DNA of 31,134 nucleotides from a virus: IMG/VR virus record IMGVR_UViG_3300042562_000203, positions 1-31,134 of that record. One strand, written 5' to 3'. Of the stretch, positions 19,564-27,151 are shown piece by piece. The translations under genes and the position numbers were made by a program. Each line of letters begins with the position of its first letter. Within the stretch, counting starts at the first letter, position 1. The notes beneath the pieces were generated by a model. That model searched no databases, was not told where the DNA came from, and saw only the letters and a list, made by a program, of their open reading frames with translations.

Positions 19564-22181
19564 TATCTTATTTTAATTATTACTCCACCATCCATTAAAT
19601 ATTCATGTGTATTATTGCCTGAAAACTCTTCAAATAAAGTACCATCAAAATTATTAATTATTACTTTGTGTGATGTATTAACATGTTTAACAATATACAA
19701 TTTGCCCGTATTCAAATCAGGGTCAGGCATTGTTATAGTTAAGTTTCCTGCGGTTGTATCAGCCAATATATAAATTGGACTACCCTCGCCACCTGTTAAA
19801 ATTAAGTTAGTTGTAGTAGTGATGTATCTATATTGTAACATTACAAGGTTATCCTTGTCAGGTGGAATATAAGTCACACCGCCTCCCGTTAATACATTTG
19901 ACCTTAACACTAAATCCCCTCCTTTTACTCTATCATTAAGGTTGCCCGTTTCATGATACAAATCAGGATTAGTTCCCCATGCACCTGAACCTCTTCCTCC
20001 CCTTGTTGTTCCGTTTGATTTTTCAACCGCATCAATAGGGGTTAATTTTAAAAAAGTACACTTAGTGGTTTCTTTGCCATTGTAGTCACTCATTTCATAT
20101 AGTCGGTAATGGTTGCCATCTATTTCATAAATCGGTCTTAAACTTAAATTGTGAACATCAAACGGGGTTAAGTTCACATAGCACTCTAACATCTTACTAT
20201 TTTTATTATTAACTTCTTCTAATCCTCTTTTGTGATACTTATTGTATAATCCCTGATTACTTACTACTACTTGTCCGTTTTCGTTTGTGTAAAATACTTC
20301 CTGAGGGGTTGCAAAACATAAATCATTATTAGGGTCAGTTGTATTATCAAATGTAGAAAGGCTTGGATAAGTTAATCGGGTTGTTCTATTTGTCCCTACA
20401 CCATCATCTCCAAAGTCCCAAGCATCTCCTGTTAATAATCCATTGTAGTACATTATCTTTGGCTTACTCTTATCGTTTCTAAAACCTTTGTTTACATCGT
20501 CTTTTAAGTCCGTTGCTAAAGGTCTATATTGTCCTTGTTTGGGGTCTGAGTTCTTTGCTACTACCATAAGACTAAAAGGTATCTTTACTTCCTTAGTACC
20601 TTGTAAGAAATCGTTTTGAACATCTACATTAACATCTCCAAATACTCTACCATTTCTTTGATTGTAAAGGTTGTTATAATAGTCTTTGTCTAAATCATAA
20701 GTAAAGTTAAAAAACTTTTCTTTTGCCCCTCCAATAGGCTTTACAGTAAACTCCTTATTGTAATCTATCTTATAAGTCCAATCTATTATTTCAGAAGTAT
20801 AGTAATTATCTCTCGGCTCGATTAAGTATGTAAGGTAGCCTCCTGAGTTCGGGTCGTTAGCTTTAAAGTAGTAAGGTTCAATATACATATTAAACATCTT
20901 AACTAATCCCATTACGAAATCCTTTTGAGTCATTTCAGAACTTAGCAAACTATTGACATTGATAGTATCTCCTAATCCATAATCCTTAGTTAAAAATATA
21001 TCAAATCTTGAATTATCTATTGACACCTCAGTACCACCTGATTGGTTTTTCACTACCCATTTATAATTAGTAGCACTTGTTAATAGTTGCCCTATCTTTT
21101 CATTTTGTACGTTTATTTGTATTGAGGCATTATTTGCTAAACTACTTGTTAATACGTGTTGATGTGTTATAACTCCTGCAATAACATTGCTTGTAGTTAC
21201 TAACAATACACTAAATGAAAACACGCTACCACTTGGCAAAGTACCACCACTTACATTCTTTAAAACAGGATTTAAGTTTAATACTATATCATAGTCTGCA
21301 GTAATATCTACATTTAAAATACCCGTTGTATCGTCATATTGACTTAATCCATCTTGTTCTACTACATCAAATATAATATCATTGTTAGTGTATAAATTAA
21401 ATGTACTACCATTTGTATTAAAAGGGAATAACCCACTTGTTGTAATTGAATAAGCACAAAGACTATTTGATATTTCAGTATCAGTTCTTACCATGCCATT
21501 ACTATTACCTTTATAAACTAACTTTTTAAAAGCATCTGTATTTATAAACTCTGAGTAATATCTAAAATCAGCCTCTTCCCAAATCTTATCCCATAAAGTT
21601 TTAACGAAAAACCAAAGGTCATAATCCGATACTTTCCAATAATCTGCTATTTGAATAGTGTTTACTATTACATCTGTTTGCCTCCCGTTCTTAACTTGAG
21701 GGTATACATACCCACTTGATGCAGTCCAACTATCTATTATTTCTGCTTTAGTATAATCGTGGTCAAACTCTGACAAATCCAAATCACTTAACTTCCTACC
21801 CTCAATCGTTTTAAAGAAGTCGGCATTTTCTCCGTAGATAATTAACTCATATTCGATTAACTCTTTAGTCTTATTGATATTTACTAACTGAGCGTAACCT
21901 GTTATAACGGGTAATGAGTCTTCATAGTATGTTGCCTTTACTTTTTTAGTAGGATTGTAGAAAGGGTCAAACTGAACATTTGAACTAATAAACATTGAGG
22001 CATCAAAGTAACCACTAAACACTTGATTGTTTACTCTACTACTCGGCAGGATAATTGACTTGGTAAAATGCGACTTCCTTTGGTTAGGGTCTTGAACATC
22101 GTAAACGGATTTCGTAACGGGTACTAAATCCTCATCCATCAACTCTATCTGATACTCGCCTATTTCTAATATTCTATCCAT
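19563..22181 (-). CDS. Large tail protein (distal tail/baseplate type), 872 aa
   Basis: The N-terminus (MDRILEIGEYQIELMDEDLV, then FTKSIILPSSRVNN and SGYFDASMFISSN) resembles distal tail or hub proteins of Bacteroidetes phages, which begin with a beta-sandwich docking domain. The middle is mixed alpha/beta with many Tyr and Asp (LIIYGENADFFKTIEGRKL, DYWKVSDYDLWFFVKTLWD). Near residues 720-760 is a Gly-rich hinge (GTTRGGRGSGAWGTNPD), and the C-terminal 120 residues are beta-rich (TNLILTGGEGSPIYILAD), possibly a projecting domain. It overlaps the tape measure gene (TAATG) and the 27-aa ORF. A baseplate/hub role is inferred from size and neighbours; no lysozyme or peptidase motif is visible. Confidence 0.6.
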   Translation of the reverse strand: MDRILEIGEYQIELMDEDLVPVTKSVYDVQDPNQRKSHFTKSIILPSSRVNNQVFSGYFDASMFISSNVQFDPFYNPTKKVKATYYEDSLPVITGYAQLVNINKTKELIEYELIIYGENADFFKTIEGRKLSDLDLSEFDHDYTKAEIIDSWTASSGYVYPQVKNGRQTDVIVNTIQIADYWKVSDYDLWFFVKTLWDKIWEEADFRYYSEFINTDAFKKLVYKGNSNGMVRTDTEISNSLCAYSITTSGLFPFNTNGSTFNLYTNNDIIFDVVEQDGLSQYDDTTGILNVDITADYDIVLNLNPVLKNVSGGTLPSGSVFSFSVLLVTTSNVIAGVITHQHVLTSSLANNASIQINVQNEKIGQLLTSATNYKWVVKNQSGGTEVSIDNSRFDIFLTKDYGLGDTINVNSLLSSEMTQKDFVMGLVKMFNMYIEPYYFKANDPNSGGYLTYLIEPRDNYYTSEIIDWTYKIDYNKEFTVKPIGGAKEKFFNFTYDLDKDYYNNLYNQRNGRVFGDVNVDVQNDFLQGTKEVKIPFSLMVVAKNSDPKQGQYRPLATDLKDDVNKGFRNDKSKPKIMYYNGLLTGDAWDFGDDGVGTNRTTRLTYPSLSTFDNTTDPNNDLCFATPQEVFYTNENGQVVVSNQGLYNKYHKRGLEEVNNKNSKMLECYVNLTPFDVHNLSLRPIYEIDGNHYRLYEMSDYNGKETTKCTFLKLTPIDAVEKSNGTTRGGRGSGAWGTNPDLYHETGNLNDRVKGGDLVLRSNVLTGGGVTYIPPDKDNLVMLQYRYITTTTNLILTGGEGSPIYILADTTAGNLTITMPDPDLNTGKLYIVKHVNTSHKVIINNFDGTLFEEFSGNNTHEYLMDGGVIIKIR

Positions 22182-22264
22182 TAAATTTTTTCATTTTCCC
22201 CTTTCCACCATTTATAGATGTCGACTAATATATGAATGGTAATTATAATAAATAATGTAATCAT
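22181..22264 (-). CDS. 27-aa membrane micropeptide ending in KWWKGEN
   Basis: ATG 22264 overlaps the 70-aa gene's stop by one base (TAATG), and its own TAA overlaps the ATG of the 872-aa gene in the same way, so it exactly fills an 82-nt gap. The peptide has one hydrophobic helix (MITLFIIITIHILV) and the end YKWWKGENEKI. The preceding 70-aa protein starts with MITILITIYLL and ends YKWWTGDNN, so the two share both ends and look like a duplicated pair with a deleted centre. Function unknown. Confidence 0.55.
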   Translation of the reverse strand: MITLFIIITIHILVDIYKWWKGENEKI

Positions 22265-22476
22265 TAGTTATTATCTCCTGTCCACCATTTGTAAAATTTA
22301 TTTTGACTTAAATTAATATTATCATATAAAACTTGTATTGTTAATATAATATTTATTAAAGGCACATACCAACTACTATGCGAATAGTATGATTTTCTTT
22401 TTTTAATCCTTTTAATCATTACCCATCTTGTGAGTAATACGCTTAATAAATAAATTGTAATTAATATTGTAATCAT
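22264..22476 (-). CDS. Small membrane protein, 70 aa, ending in KWWTGDNN
   Basis: It has an N-terminal membrane helix (MITILITIYLLSVLLTRWVM), a very basic turn (IKRIKKRKSYYSHSSWYV), a second hydrophobic segment (PLINIILTIQVLYD) and a polar tail ending FYKWWTGDNN. The topology is probably two membrane passes. Small membrane proteins at this point, between two distal tail genes, are not part of the usual siphovirus layout. Possible roles are inner-membrane docking for DNA entry or superinfection exclusion; both are speculation. It starts at ATG 22476, 2 nt after the upstream gene. Confidence 0.6.
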   Translation of the reverse strand: MITILITIYLLSVLLTRWVMIKRIKKRKSYYSHSSWYVPLINIILTIQVLYDNINLSQNKFYKWWTGDNN

Positions 22477-22478
22477 TT

Positions 22479-23708
22479 TTAAAATCTTTGTCTATATGAT
22501 GCGTTTGTAAATTGTACGTCTATTTCCTCAATAAACATTCCATCTTTACGGGTGTCCTTATTAGTGTACGAACTTGTGCTTATTTTAATCGGGTAAAGTT
22601 TGCCATTCTGAAAGATAAAAGCTAAAGGACTTTTAACCATTTCTGCAATCCATTGACTTTCAATCGTGCTAATATAATCAGTTCTTAATTTGATTGAACT
22701 CTCAATCCTTGTGTTGAAAGCGGTATCTCCCGTTTCGTAACTTGAACGGACAAAACTATTACCTACTACTGCACCACCTTGTTTAAGATAAAAGTCTTTA
22801 GTTACTTGATAACTCTTATCGTTGGCAAAGTTGAAGTTGTAAGCATCAAATCTACCTACTTTGTTTAACCAAAAAATTCTAACGGGTGTGTACTTGTAAC
22901 AATCTCTATCAACTTTAAAAGTCAATAGTTCGCTTGTAGGTGTGTTTACGGTATCTAATATCTGTATAGTGTACTTATCAACTGCATCGGTGTAAATCGG
23001 TTGTGTACCACTTGTTAAGGTTAAGTTGTTAATACTACCCGTTCCTACATTGATAGATAAGAATAACTCATCTGTATTAGTTGTTCCTGTAAAGGTATTG
23101 TTTTTAACATAAGTGCCAATTAAAGAACCATTAAATCCATAAGTCTTTATTTGAATTTTAGCGGCTGCAGTTGAACCTGAGTCTTGCATAAAACCTAACT
23201 CGAATAAATCATTAGTCCCAATTCTTATGTCAGCACCACGCAACCCCGTACAAAAGTATTTATTTGCAAAAGCATCTATAACATAGTCACGAATATAATC
23301 AGTTTTAAAAGTATCTTCATATTCAAAGGCGGTGTTGACTGCTATTAAGGTGTTACTATTTACGGGCGAACCACTTGCAACATTCGTATTAGTTGTTCCA
23401 CTTAATTCAGCAAACTGAATGTAAAACTCTTTAAAAACATTAGCTGCTTTGTAAATGCCTGTTGTATTATTTACTATGCCCGATATATCATAGCTTACTT
23501 GGTTTTGAATAGTTCTCTGAGCATCAAAGTGCGCCTTATCTCCATAGATTGATTTCGGTTTAACGTACTGAGCTATTGCCTGACCTGCTACTATTGGTTT
23601 AATCTGATAACTAAATATTGGTTGCGTGTTATTCGTATCAACTAAAAAGTCAATGTGATTAAAAGCTGATACTAAACCGCTCGGTTGTTGATTGATTGTA
23701 ATTGCCAC
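22479..23708 (-). CDS. Minor tail protein, 409 aa
   Basis: A beta-rich protein starting MAITINQQPSGLVSAFNHID, with repeated Thr/Asn-rich strands (KIQIKTYGFNGSLIGTYVKN) and the segment CYKYTPVRIFWLNKVGRFDA then YNFNF, which I associate with tail proteins in Bacteroidetes phages. The C-terminal part (YTNKDTRKDGMFIEEIDVQF then TNASYRQRF) is typical of a beta-sandwich ending. No catalytic motif is seen. It starts at ATG 23708, 4 nt after copy 2 of the 28-bp conserved element, so it is the first gene of a separately controlled tail unit. A distal tail or baseplate role is likely. Confidence 0.6.
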   Translation of the reverse strand: MAITINQQPSGLVSAFNHIDFLVDTNNTQPIFSYQIKPIVAGQAIAQYVKPKSIYGDKAHFDAQRTIQNQVSYDISGIVNNTTGIYKAANVFKEFYIQFAELSGTTNTNVASGSPVNSNTLIAVNTAFEYEDTFKTDYIRDYVIDAFANKYFCTGLRGADIRIGTNDLFELGFMQDSGSTAAAKIQIKTYGFNGSLIGTYVKNNTFTGTTNTDELFLSINVGTGSINNLTLTSGTQPIYTDAVDKYTIQILDTVNTPTSELLTFKVDRDCYKYTPVRIFWLNKVGRFDAYNFNFANDKSYQVTKDFYLKQGGAVVGNSFVRSSYETGDTAFNTRIESSIKLRTDYISTIESQWIAEMVKSPLAFIFQNGKLYPIKISTSSYTNKDTRKDGMFIEEIDVQFTNASYRQRF

Positions 23709-23712
23709 ATCT

Positions 23713-23740
23713 ATAAAACAAAGTTAATAATGTTTTATTG
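23713..23740 (-). promoter_or_regulatory. Conserved 28-bp element, copy 2, before the tail gene at 23708
   Basis: Plus strand ATAAAACAA-AG-TTAA-N7-TTATTG. All fixed positions match copies at 17581 and 25380. It includes a TAACTTTG (-7-like) match but no -33 TTTG. Four nt separate it from the ATG. It overlaps the last 6 nt of the DUF7448-like gene. Confidence 0.6.
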
Positions 23741-24136
23741 CTCATAAATAGCTACAACCCAAAATCCACCATAATATCCATTGTGTTCATTGTGATTTGA
23801 TATTGTAAATATCCCATCAGATGTTTTAACATCTAAAAATTGGACTTCGTGTTCGCCATATTTATCTTCAATATTAGGGGCGTCTTTTAATTCAAAATCA
23901 ATAAGAGTTGAACCTACAAAATCAGATAAATCGTCATCAGTTCTCATATATCTATCTTCACAACATGACTGACCATCATCATATACTCTTAATTTTGTAT
24001 CATCAGTAAAATTAAATACCAACTCATTTTCATCTATACTTACTTTTTTAATCACTTTACCAAGTGATAATTTTATAGCGTTCAACGTTCTTTCGTTACC
24101 GCCAAGCGATTGTATCATAACTCCGAATCCTTGCAT
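23735..24136 (-). CDS. DUF7448-like protein, probable moron, 133 aa
   Basis: The sequence has DDGQSCCEDRYMRTDDDLSD (a Cys-Cys pair), then FVGSTLIDFEL, HEVQFLDVKTSDGIFTISN and HNEHNGYYGGFWV. This ordered set is what I know as the DUF7448 family in bacteria and phages, whose function is not established. It does not look like a virion protein, yet lies among tail genes, and has its own promoter in the 49-nt gap upstream (24149-24179). That is the pattern of a moron gene, expressible from a prophage or early in infection. The start may be ATG 24136 or Met7 at 24118; the latter has GGAG before it and a longer leader. The conserved His/Asn and Cys residues could bind metal, which is inference. Confidence 0.65.
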   Translation of the reverse strand: MQGFGVMIQSLGGNERTLNAIKLSLGKVIKKVSIDENELVFNFTDDTKLRVYDDGQSCCEDRYMRTDDDLSDFVGSTLIDFELKDAPNIEDKYGEHEVQFLDVKTSDGIFTISNHNEHNGYYGGFWVVAIYEQ

Positions 24137-24148
24137 AATATTTTTTTA

Positions 24149-24179
24149 CAAATATAACTATTTATTTTATATAAACAAA
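24149..24179 (-). promoter_or_regulatory. Promoter before the DUF7448-like gene (TTTG-N19-TATATTTG)
   Basis: The -33 TTTG (24179-24176) and -7 TATATTTG (24156-24149) match the Bacteroidetes consensus perfectly with 19-bp spacing. The predicted start is near 24143, a few nt before the ATG at 24136. It is placed in the gap after the neck/tail gene, so the DUF7448-like gene can be transcribed on its own. Confidence 0.7.
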
Positions 24180-24185
24180 TTAAAA

Positions 24186-24707
24186 TTACTCAATAGTTAA
24201 GGTCAAATTTATGTCCTCTCCTAAAGCCTCCTCAAGTCTTGCAGCTAAATCGTTAAAGGCTGCCTCATTAAAGGTTGGTTTCCAAAATGGTTTCTGATTA
24301 ACCCCTTTTTGTTTGACTGCATAAGCCATTCTAATAGCTGCCTTTTCAATAGTGTCCTTTTTAGGTTTAGGGAATGCATTATTATTTGGGTATCTTGGTA
24401 TGTAGTCCTTTAAGTTCTTAATCATATCCCTACTTGGAAATGGTGTTTTAAAACTAAACACTCCTGAGTTCTTAACTTTATTCTTTAAACCCCTTACACC
24501 CTCATCAAGATAAATGTAATAGTCATCTGCAGTAAAACCTATCCCGATATTTAATCCCTCTACCTTTAATTCAGTTGTAGTTATTGATTGACCTAATAAT
24601 GGTTTGACTGCAAATTGACTATCTAAGGTTTCAACGGCTTTCTTTTCTCTTTCGTCTGCCCATTGTTTTAATACTTCACTTATTGTTGCGGTTATTTCTG
24701 CACTCAT
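24186..24707 (-). CDS. Neck/tail-completion type protein, 173 aa
   Basis: The protein has an N-terminal helix (MSAEITATISEVLKQWADER), then TADDYYIYLDEGVRGL, KNSGVFSFKTPFPSRDMI and a helical stretch AAIRMAYAVKQKGVNQKPFW. This Y-x-DEG-x-G then F-P-x-R then G-x-x-x-x-P-F-x arrangement is what HK97-gp10-like neck/tail-joining proteins show (the region around a Gly-rich loop and a C-terminal RPF-like turn). It follows the chaperone gene with an ATGA overlap (24704-24707), evidence that the frameshifted chaperone frame is actually translated to its stop. Role inferred, not certain. Confidence 0.55.
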   Translation of the reverse strand: MSAEITATISEVLKQWADEREKKAVETLDSQFAVKPLLGQSITTTELKVEGLNIGIGFTADDYYIYLDEGVRGLKNKVKNSGVFSFKTPFPSRDMIKNLKDYIPRYPNNNAFPKPKKDTIEKAAIRMAYAVKQKGVNQKPFWKPTFNEAAFNDLAARLEEALGEDINLTLTIE

Positions 24708-25374
24708 TTTATATCCGTTTTAAATATGTCAACATCTTTTAAATACGCCATGTGATTAAGAAATTCAAAGATAGGTGTCTTAAATATTTCATTCCTTTTT
24801 TCAAACCCTACCATTTTAATAATTACATCGTACCAACCCCACTTTAAGCTAAACCAAGTACTAACTCCCCCTCCTGAAAATAGCTTGGCATATCGTGATG
24901 AAATTTCAGCATAACAGCGCAAAAAAAAACTGCTATCGGATATGCAACCTCAATACTTAAATCGTTTTGAAATTCATTAGCTCTATCCATTATATCTCTT
25001 TCATCGGTGCATAAGGTTGCTAATATCAAATGTACATTCTCAATTATCTTATCAGGGTCTTGTGTTAAAGTTCCCATGCTTACCCATTGCTCAACATTCC
25101 AATGATGTACTTGCTGAGTAACTTTATAAACCTTACCATTCAATTCAAACTCTTTAACCCACTCATTGTCTTTCATCTCAGCATCGATTAAGAATTGATA
25201 CTTAGCTAACCTTTTATCAAAGTCTTTAACTAACCATTGACTTGATAAGGTCTTAGGTACACCCTCAAATATGTCGAGTATTGCCATGCCTACCTCGTAT
25301 GCGTTACCATCAAAGTGTTTAAATGCCGATTGTAGTTTTTGAAATTGTAGTATTGTTACGTCTTTAAATGTCAT
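24704..25374 (-). CDS. Tail assembly chaperone, -1 frameshifted long form (223 aa)
   Basis: The short frame (25374 to 24844) and a second frame ending at 24704 overlap with no ATG in the second frame near the overlap; the second ORF can only begin at a TTG right after the T-run. A run of nine T's (24929-24921, minus strand) within GTT-TTT-TTT-TGC is a slippery site. A -1 slip gives residues 1-151 of the short form plus 72 new residues (LRCYAEISSRYAKLFSGGG onward). This is the G/GT arrangement of lambda and most siphoviruses, in which the long form chaperones the tape measure protein. The second frame's TGA overlaps the next ATG (ATGA), supporting its translation. Efficiency cannot be read from sequence. 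Confidence 0.7.
24844..25374 (-). CDS. Tail assembly chaperone, short form (176 aa)
   Basis: A helical, acidic protein starting MTFKDVTILQFQKLQSAFKH, with ILDIFEGVPKTLSSQWLVKD, a beta hairpin FELNGKVYKVTQQVHHWNV and ENVHLILATLCTDE. The 0-frame end is VLGLA at 24844. It is the gpG-like product of a frameshift pair and, together with the long form, should bind the tape measure protein during tail assembly. Its ATG (25374) is 5 nt after copy 1 of the 28-bp element, making it the first gene of the tail block. In the usual order the tape measure gene comes next, but here it is 5 kb away. Confidence 0.65.
   Translation of the reverse strand: MTFKDVTILQFQKLQSAFKHFDGNAYEVGMAILDIFEGVPKTLSSQWLVKDFDKRLAKYQFLIDAEMKDNEWVKEFELNGKVYKVTQQVHHWNVEQWVSMGTLTQDPDKIIENVHLILATLCTDERDIMDRANEFQNDLSIEVAYPIAVFFCAVMLKFHHDMPSYFQEGELVLGLA
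24921..24930 (-). other. Slippery site for -1 frameshifting (G followed by nine T)
   Basis: Minus strand GTTTTTTTTT in the 0-frame reads GTT-TTT-TTT-TGC. Moving back one base after TTT-TTT leaves both codon pairings intact, and the next codon becomes TTG in the frame that continues to 24704. Confidence 0.7.
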
Positions 25375-25379
25375 CTATT

Positions 25380-25407
25380 ATAAAACAAATTTAATTATTC
25401 TTTATTG
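25380..25407 (-). promoter_or_regulatory. Conserved 28-bp element, copy 1, before the tail chaperone gene
   Basis: Plus strand ATAAAACAA-AT-TTAA-N7-TTATTG, with all 19 fixed positions matching the other two copies. It fills the gap between the terL stop (25408) and the chaperone ATG (25374) almost exactly. It includes TAAATTTG, a -7-like sequence. Confidence 0.6.
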
Positions 25408-26571
25408 TTACCTTAAATGATACTTACCATAGTTAGGACTTACTATCACATGACTAAGGATATATCTAATCGCATCAACTCCATGATTAAGGAAATCAAT
25501 AGGCTCATTCAATGCCACTCCGTTCCTATCAGTTTTCCAAACATAACCCCTAAACTCTTTGATTAAGTTAGTTGACCGCTTAGTAATATGTATTCGTTCA
25601 AGTGCTTGTATCTTTTGTATTCCATTTATTATTGAGTCCTTACCCTTTACGCATGGTGTTGCGTTTATTCCGTATGACCTTAAATCTGCTATTGATTTAG
25701 GTTCGGCTGAGTCACATACCACTAAACCACCATAAGGCTTTAAAATGTCTGCAATAGCTTTATTGCTTAATTCTTTTTGATAGGCTATTTCATCAAGTAT
25801 AAACTCATTGTTCCATTTATAAACCATTACTATTGCAGTAGGGTCATTACTATAACCAAAGTCTAATCCAATACCTATGTACTTAGCCTCTTGAGGAACA
25901 TTATCTATTTGATGCCAATTAGTGAATATAGTGCCTTGTACTTGTCCTAACTGACCTAATCCATACACTTGATACCAATTACGCCAATAGTCCGAAGTAT
26001 CTCCTTTTACTTTCGCTTTCTCAATCTCTTTAATAATAGCTTGGTCTAATGCCTCATTGTCCTGATAGGTTATAATAATAAAGTCCGTATCTACTTCGCC
26101 TTTCAATTCAGTGTGCGCCCAAAATTCAGAACTTGGGTTATAATCTAACCATATCTCTTTATTAGTTCTTATGCTTAATTGGTGGTAAGTTTCAAACTGA
26201 ATATTGTTGCACTCATTGATGTAAAGTATATCACGCCTCGCACCTCGTATCTTTGTTTCTTGGTCTGCACTAAAGAACTCAATGTAACTACCATTTGCAA
26301 AGGTGTAAGTTAGTAATGTCTTATTCCAATGAGCCTCATTAAATCTATTAGTCCATACCATCAACTTTAAAAAGTCTTTCATTGCACCCCTACGCAAGTG
26401 AGGGATTGTTTCACTAACTACACTTATCTCTAACTTATCTTTTTTTGTTGCCCTATCAATTAGTATTGCAAGTATTCCGTATGTCTTTCCTGCACTACTT
26501 GAACCCTGCACTATCTTAGTACGGCTCTTTAATCGTCTTAACTTCTTTATTGCTGAGGTATGCTTAAACAC
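25408..26571 (-). CDS. terL: Terminase large subunit
   Basis: The 387 residues hold both activities. The ATPase has Walker A GSSSAGKT (23-30), Walker B ILYINE (115-120, Glu120) and coupling motif WLDYNPSS (141-148). The nuclease has IGLDFGYSNDPTAI (Asp237), GLVVCDSAEPKS and a final acid in NHGVDAIRYIL near the C-terminus, the RNase H-like set of Terminase_3/PBSX-type enzymes. It packages DNA into the prohead through the portal. Asn in place of Asp before Glu120 is common in this family. The start is GTG 26571, overlapping the terS stop by one base (TAGTG). Normally the portal would follow; here it is 11 kb downstream. Confidence 0.93.
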   Translation of the reverse strand: MFKHTSAIKKLRRLKSRTKIVQGSSSAGKTYGILAILIDRATKKDKLEISVVSETIPHLRRGAMKDFLKLMVWTNRFNEAHWNKTLLTYTFANGSYIEFFSADQETKIRGARRDILYINECNNIQFETYHQLSIRTNKEIWLDYNPSSEFWAHTELKGEVDTDFIIITYQDNEALDQAIIKEIEKAKVKGDTSDYWRNWYQVYGLGQLGQVQGTIFTNWHQIDNVPQEAKYIGIGLDFGYSNDPTAIVMVYKWNNEFILDEIAYQKELSNKAIADILKPYGGLVVCDSAEPKSIADLRSYGINATPCVKGKDSIINGIQKIQALERIHITKRSTNLIKEFRGYVWKTDRNGVALNEPIDFLNHGVDAIRYILSHVIVSPNYGKYHLR

Positions 26572-26981
26572 TACTCTTCTGTTTCGGGGAATAAAGGTTG
26601 TTCTACAATAGTTGTTTCTACCTTGTCTGTTAGGTTGTTTAACCTTTGAGTTATGCTTGGATTGTAGAACCCTAACAACCCTCCTGTTATTTGGTTTTCT
26701 CTTATCTCATTCTTAATGTACGAACAGATACCTACAAAGTCATTATAATAATTATCTTTATTCCAAAAGTATTGTTCAACATCTCCGTAATTCTTTCTAC
26801 AAAACCTTTTAAATCCCTCCAATGTATAAGGCACTTTCTGAGGGTCTGCTACTCTCTCTCCGTCCTTACCTACATATTGAACTTTAAGCCATTGTTTAGC
26901 CTCTTCTTTTAGACTTTCTTTATATTGCTCAAATGCTTGTTCTAATTCTTCGGGTGTTTTAAATATTCTTGTTGGGTGCAT
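26571..26981 (-). CDS. terS: Terminase small subunit
   Basis: The 136-residue protein starts MHPTRIFKTPEELEQAFEQY and has YTLEGFKRFCRKNYGDVEQY, then FVGICSYIKNEIRENQITGG and LLGFYNPSITQRLNNLTDK, in the usual layout of phage DNA-packaging proteins in Bacteroidetes phages: a DNA-binding helical N-terminal half and an oligomerisation helix. The C-terminus is acidic (EQPLFPETEE). It directly precedes terL with a one-base overlap. It should recognise packaging sites and present DNA to TerL. The ATG at 26981 is 2 nt after the stop of the small gene upstream. Confidence 0.8.
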   Translation of the reverse strand: MHPTRIFKTPEELEQAFEQYKESLKEEAKQWLKVQYVGKDGERVADPQKVPYTLEGFKRFCRKNYGDVEQYFWNKDNYYNDFVGICSYIKNEIRENQITGGLLGFYNPSITQRLNNLTDKVETTIVEQPLFPETEE

Positions 26982-26983
26982 GA

Positions 26984-27151
26984 CTAACTTTTAATTATTA
27001 TTTGAATACCTTTGTCTTGTTCTTGTTCTACTATTATACAATGATGTTCATTATACTTATCTTTTTTTACATTTACTTCTAATTCAGTTAGGTCTATGTA
27101 GATTAGTCTTTCTTTACCTTTAGATAATAGTATTGAATATAGTTTATCCAT
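26984..27151 (-). CDS. Hypothetical small protein, 55 aa
   Basis: ATG 27151 overlaps the upstream gene's stop by one base (TAATG), and the TAG at 26984 is 2 nt before the terS ATG, so this gene fills a 169-nt gap exactly. The product starts MDKLYSILLSKGKERLIYID and has alternating hydrophobic beta-like segments (LTELEVNVKK, HHCIIVEQEQ, GIQIIIKS). No known family. It looks like a small soluble beta-rich protein. Its place before terS suggests an early or packaging-related accessory. Confidence 0.6.
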   Translation of the reverse strand: MDKLYSILLSKGKERLIYIDLTELEVNVKKDKYNEHHCIIVEQEQDKGIQIIIKS

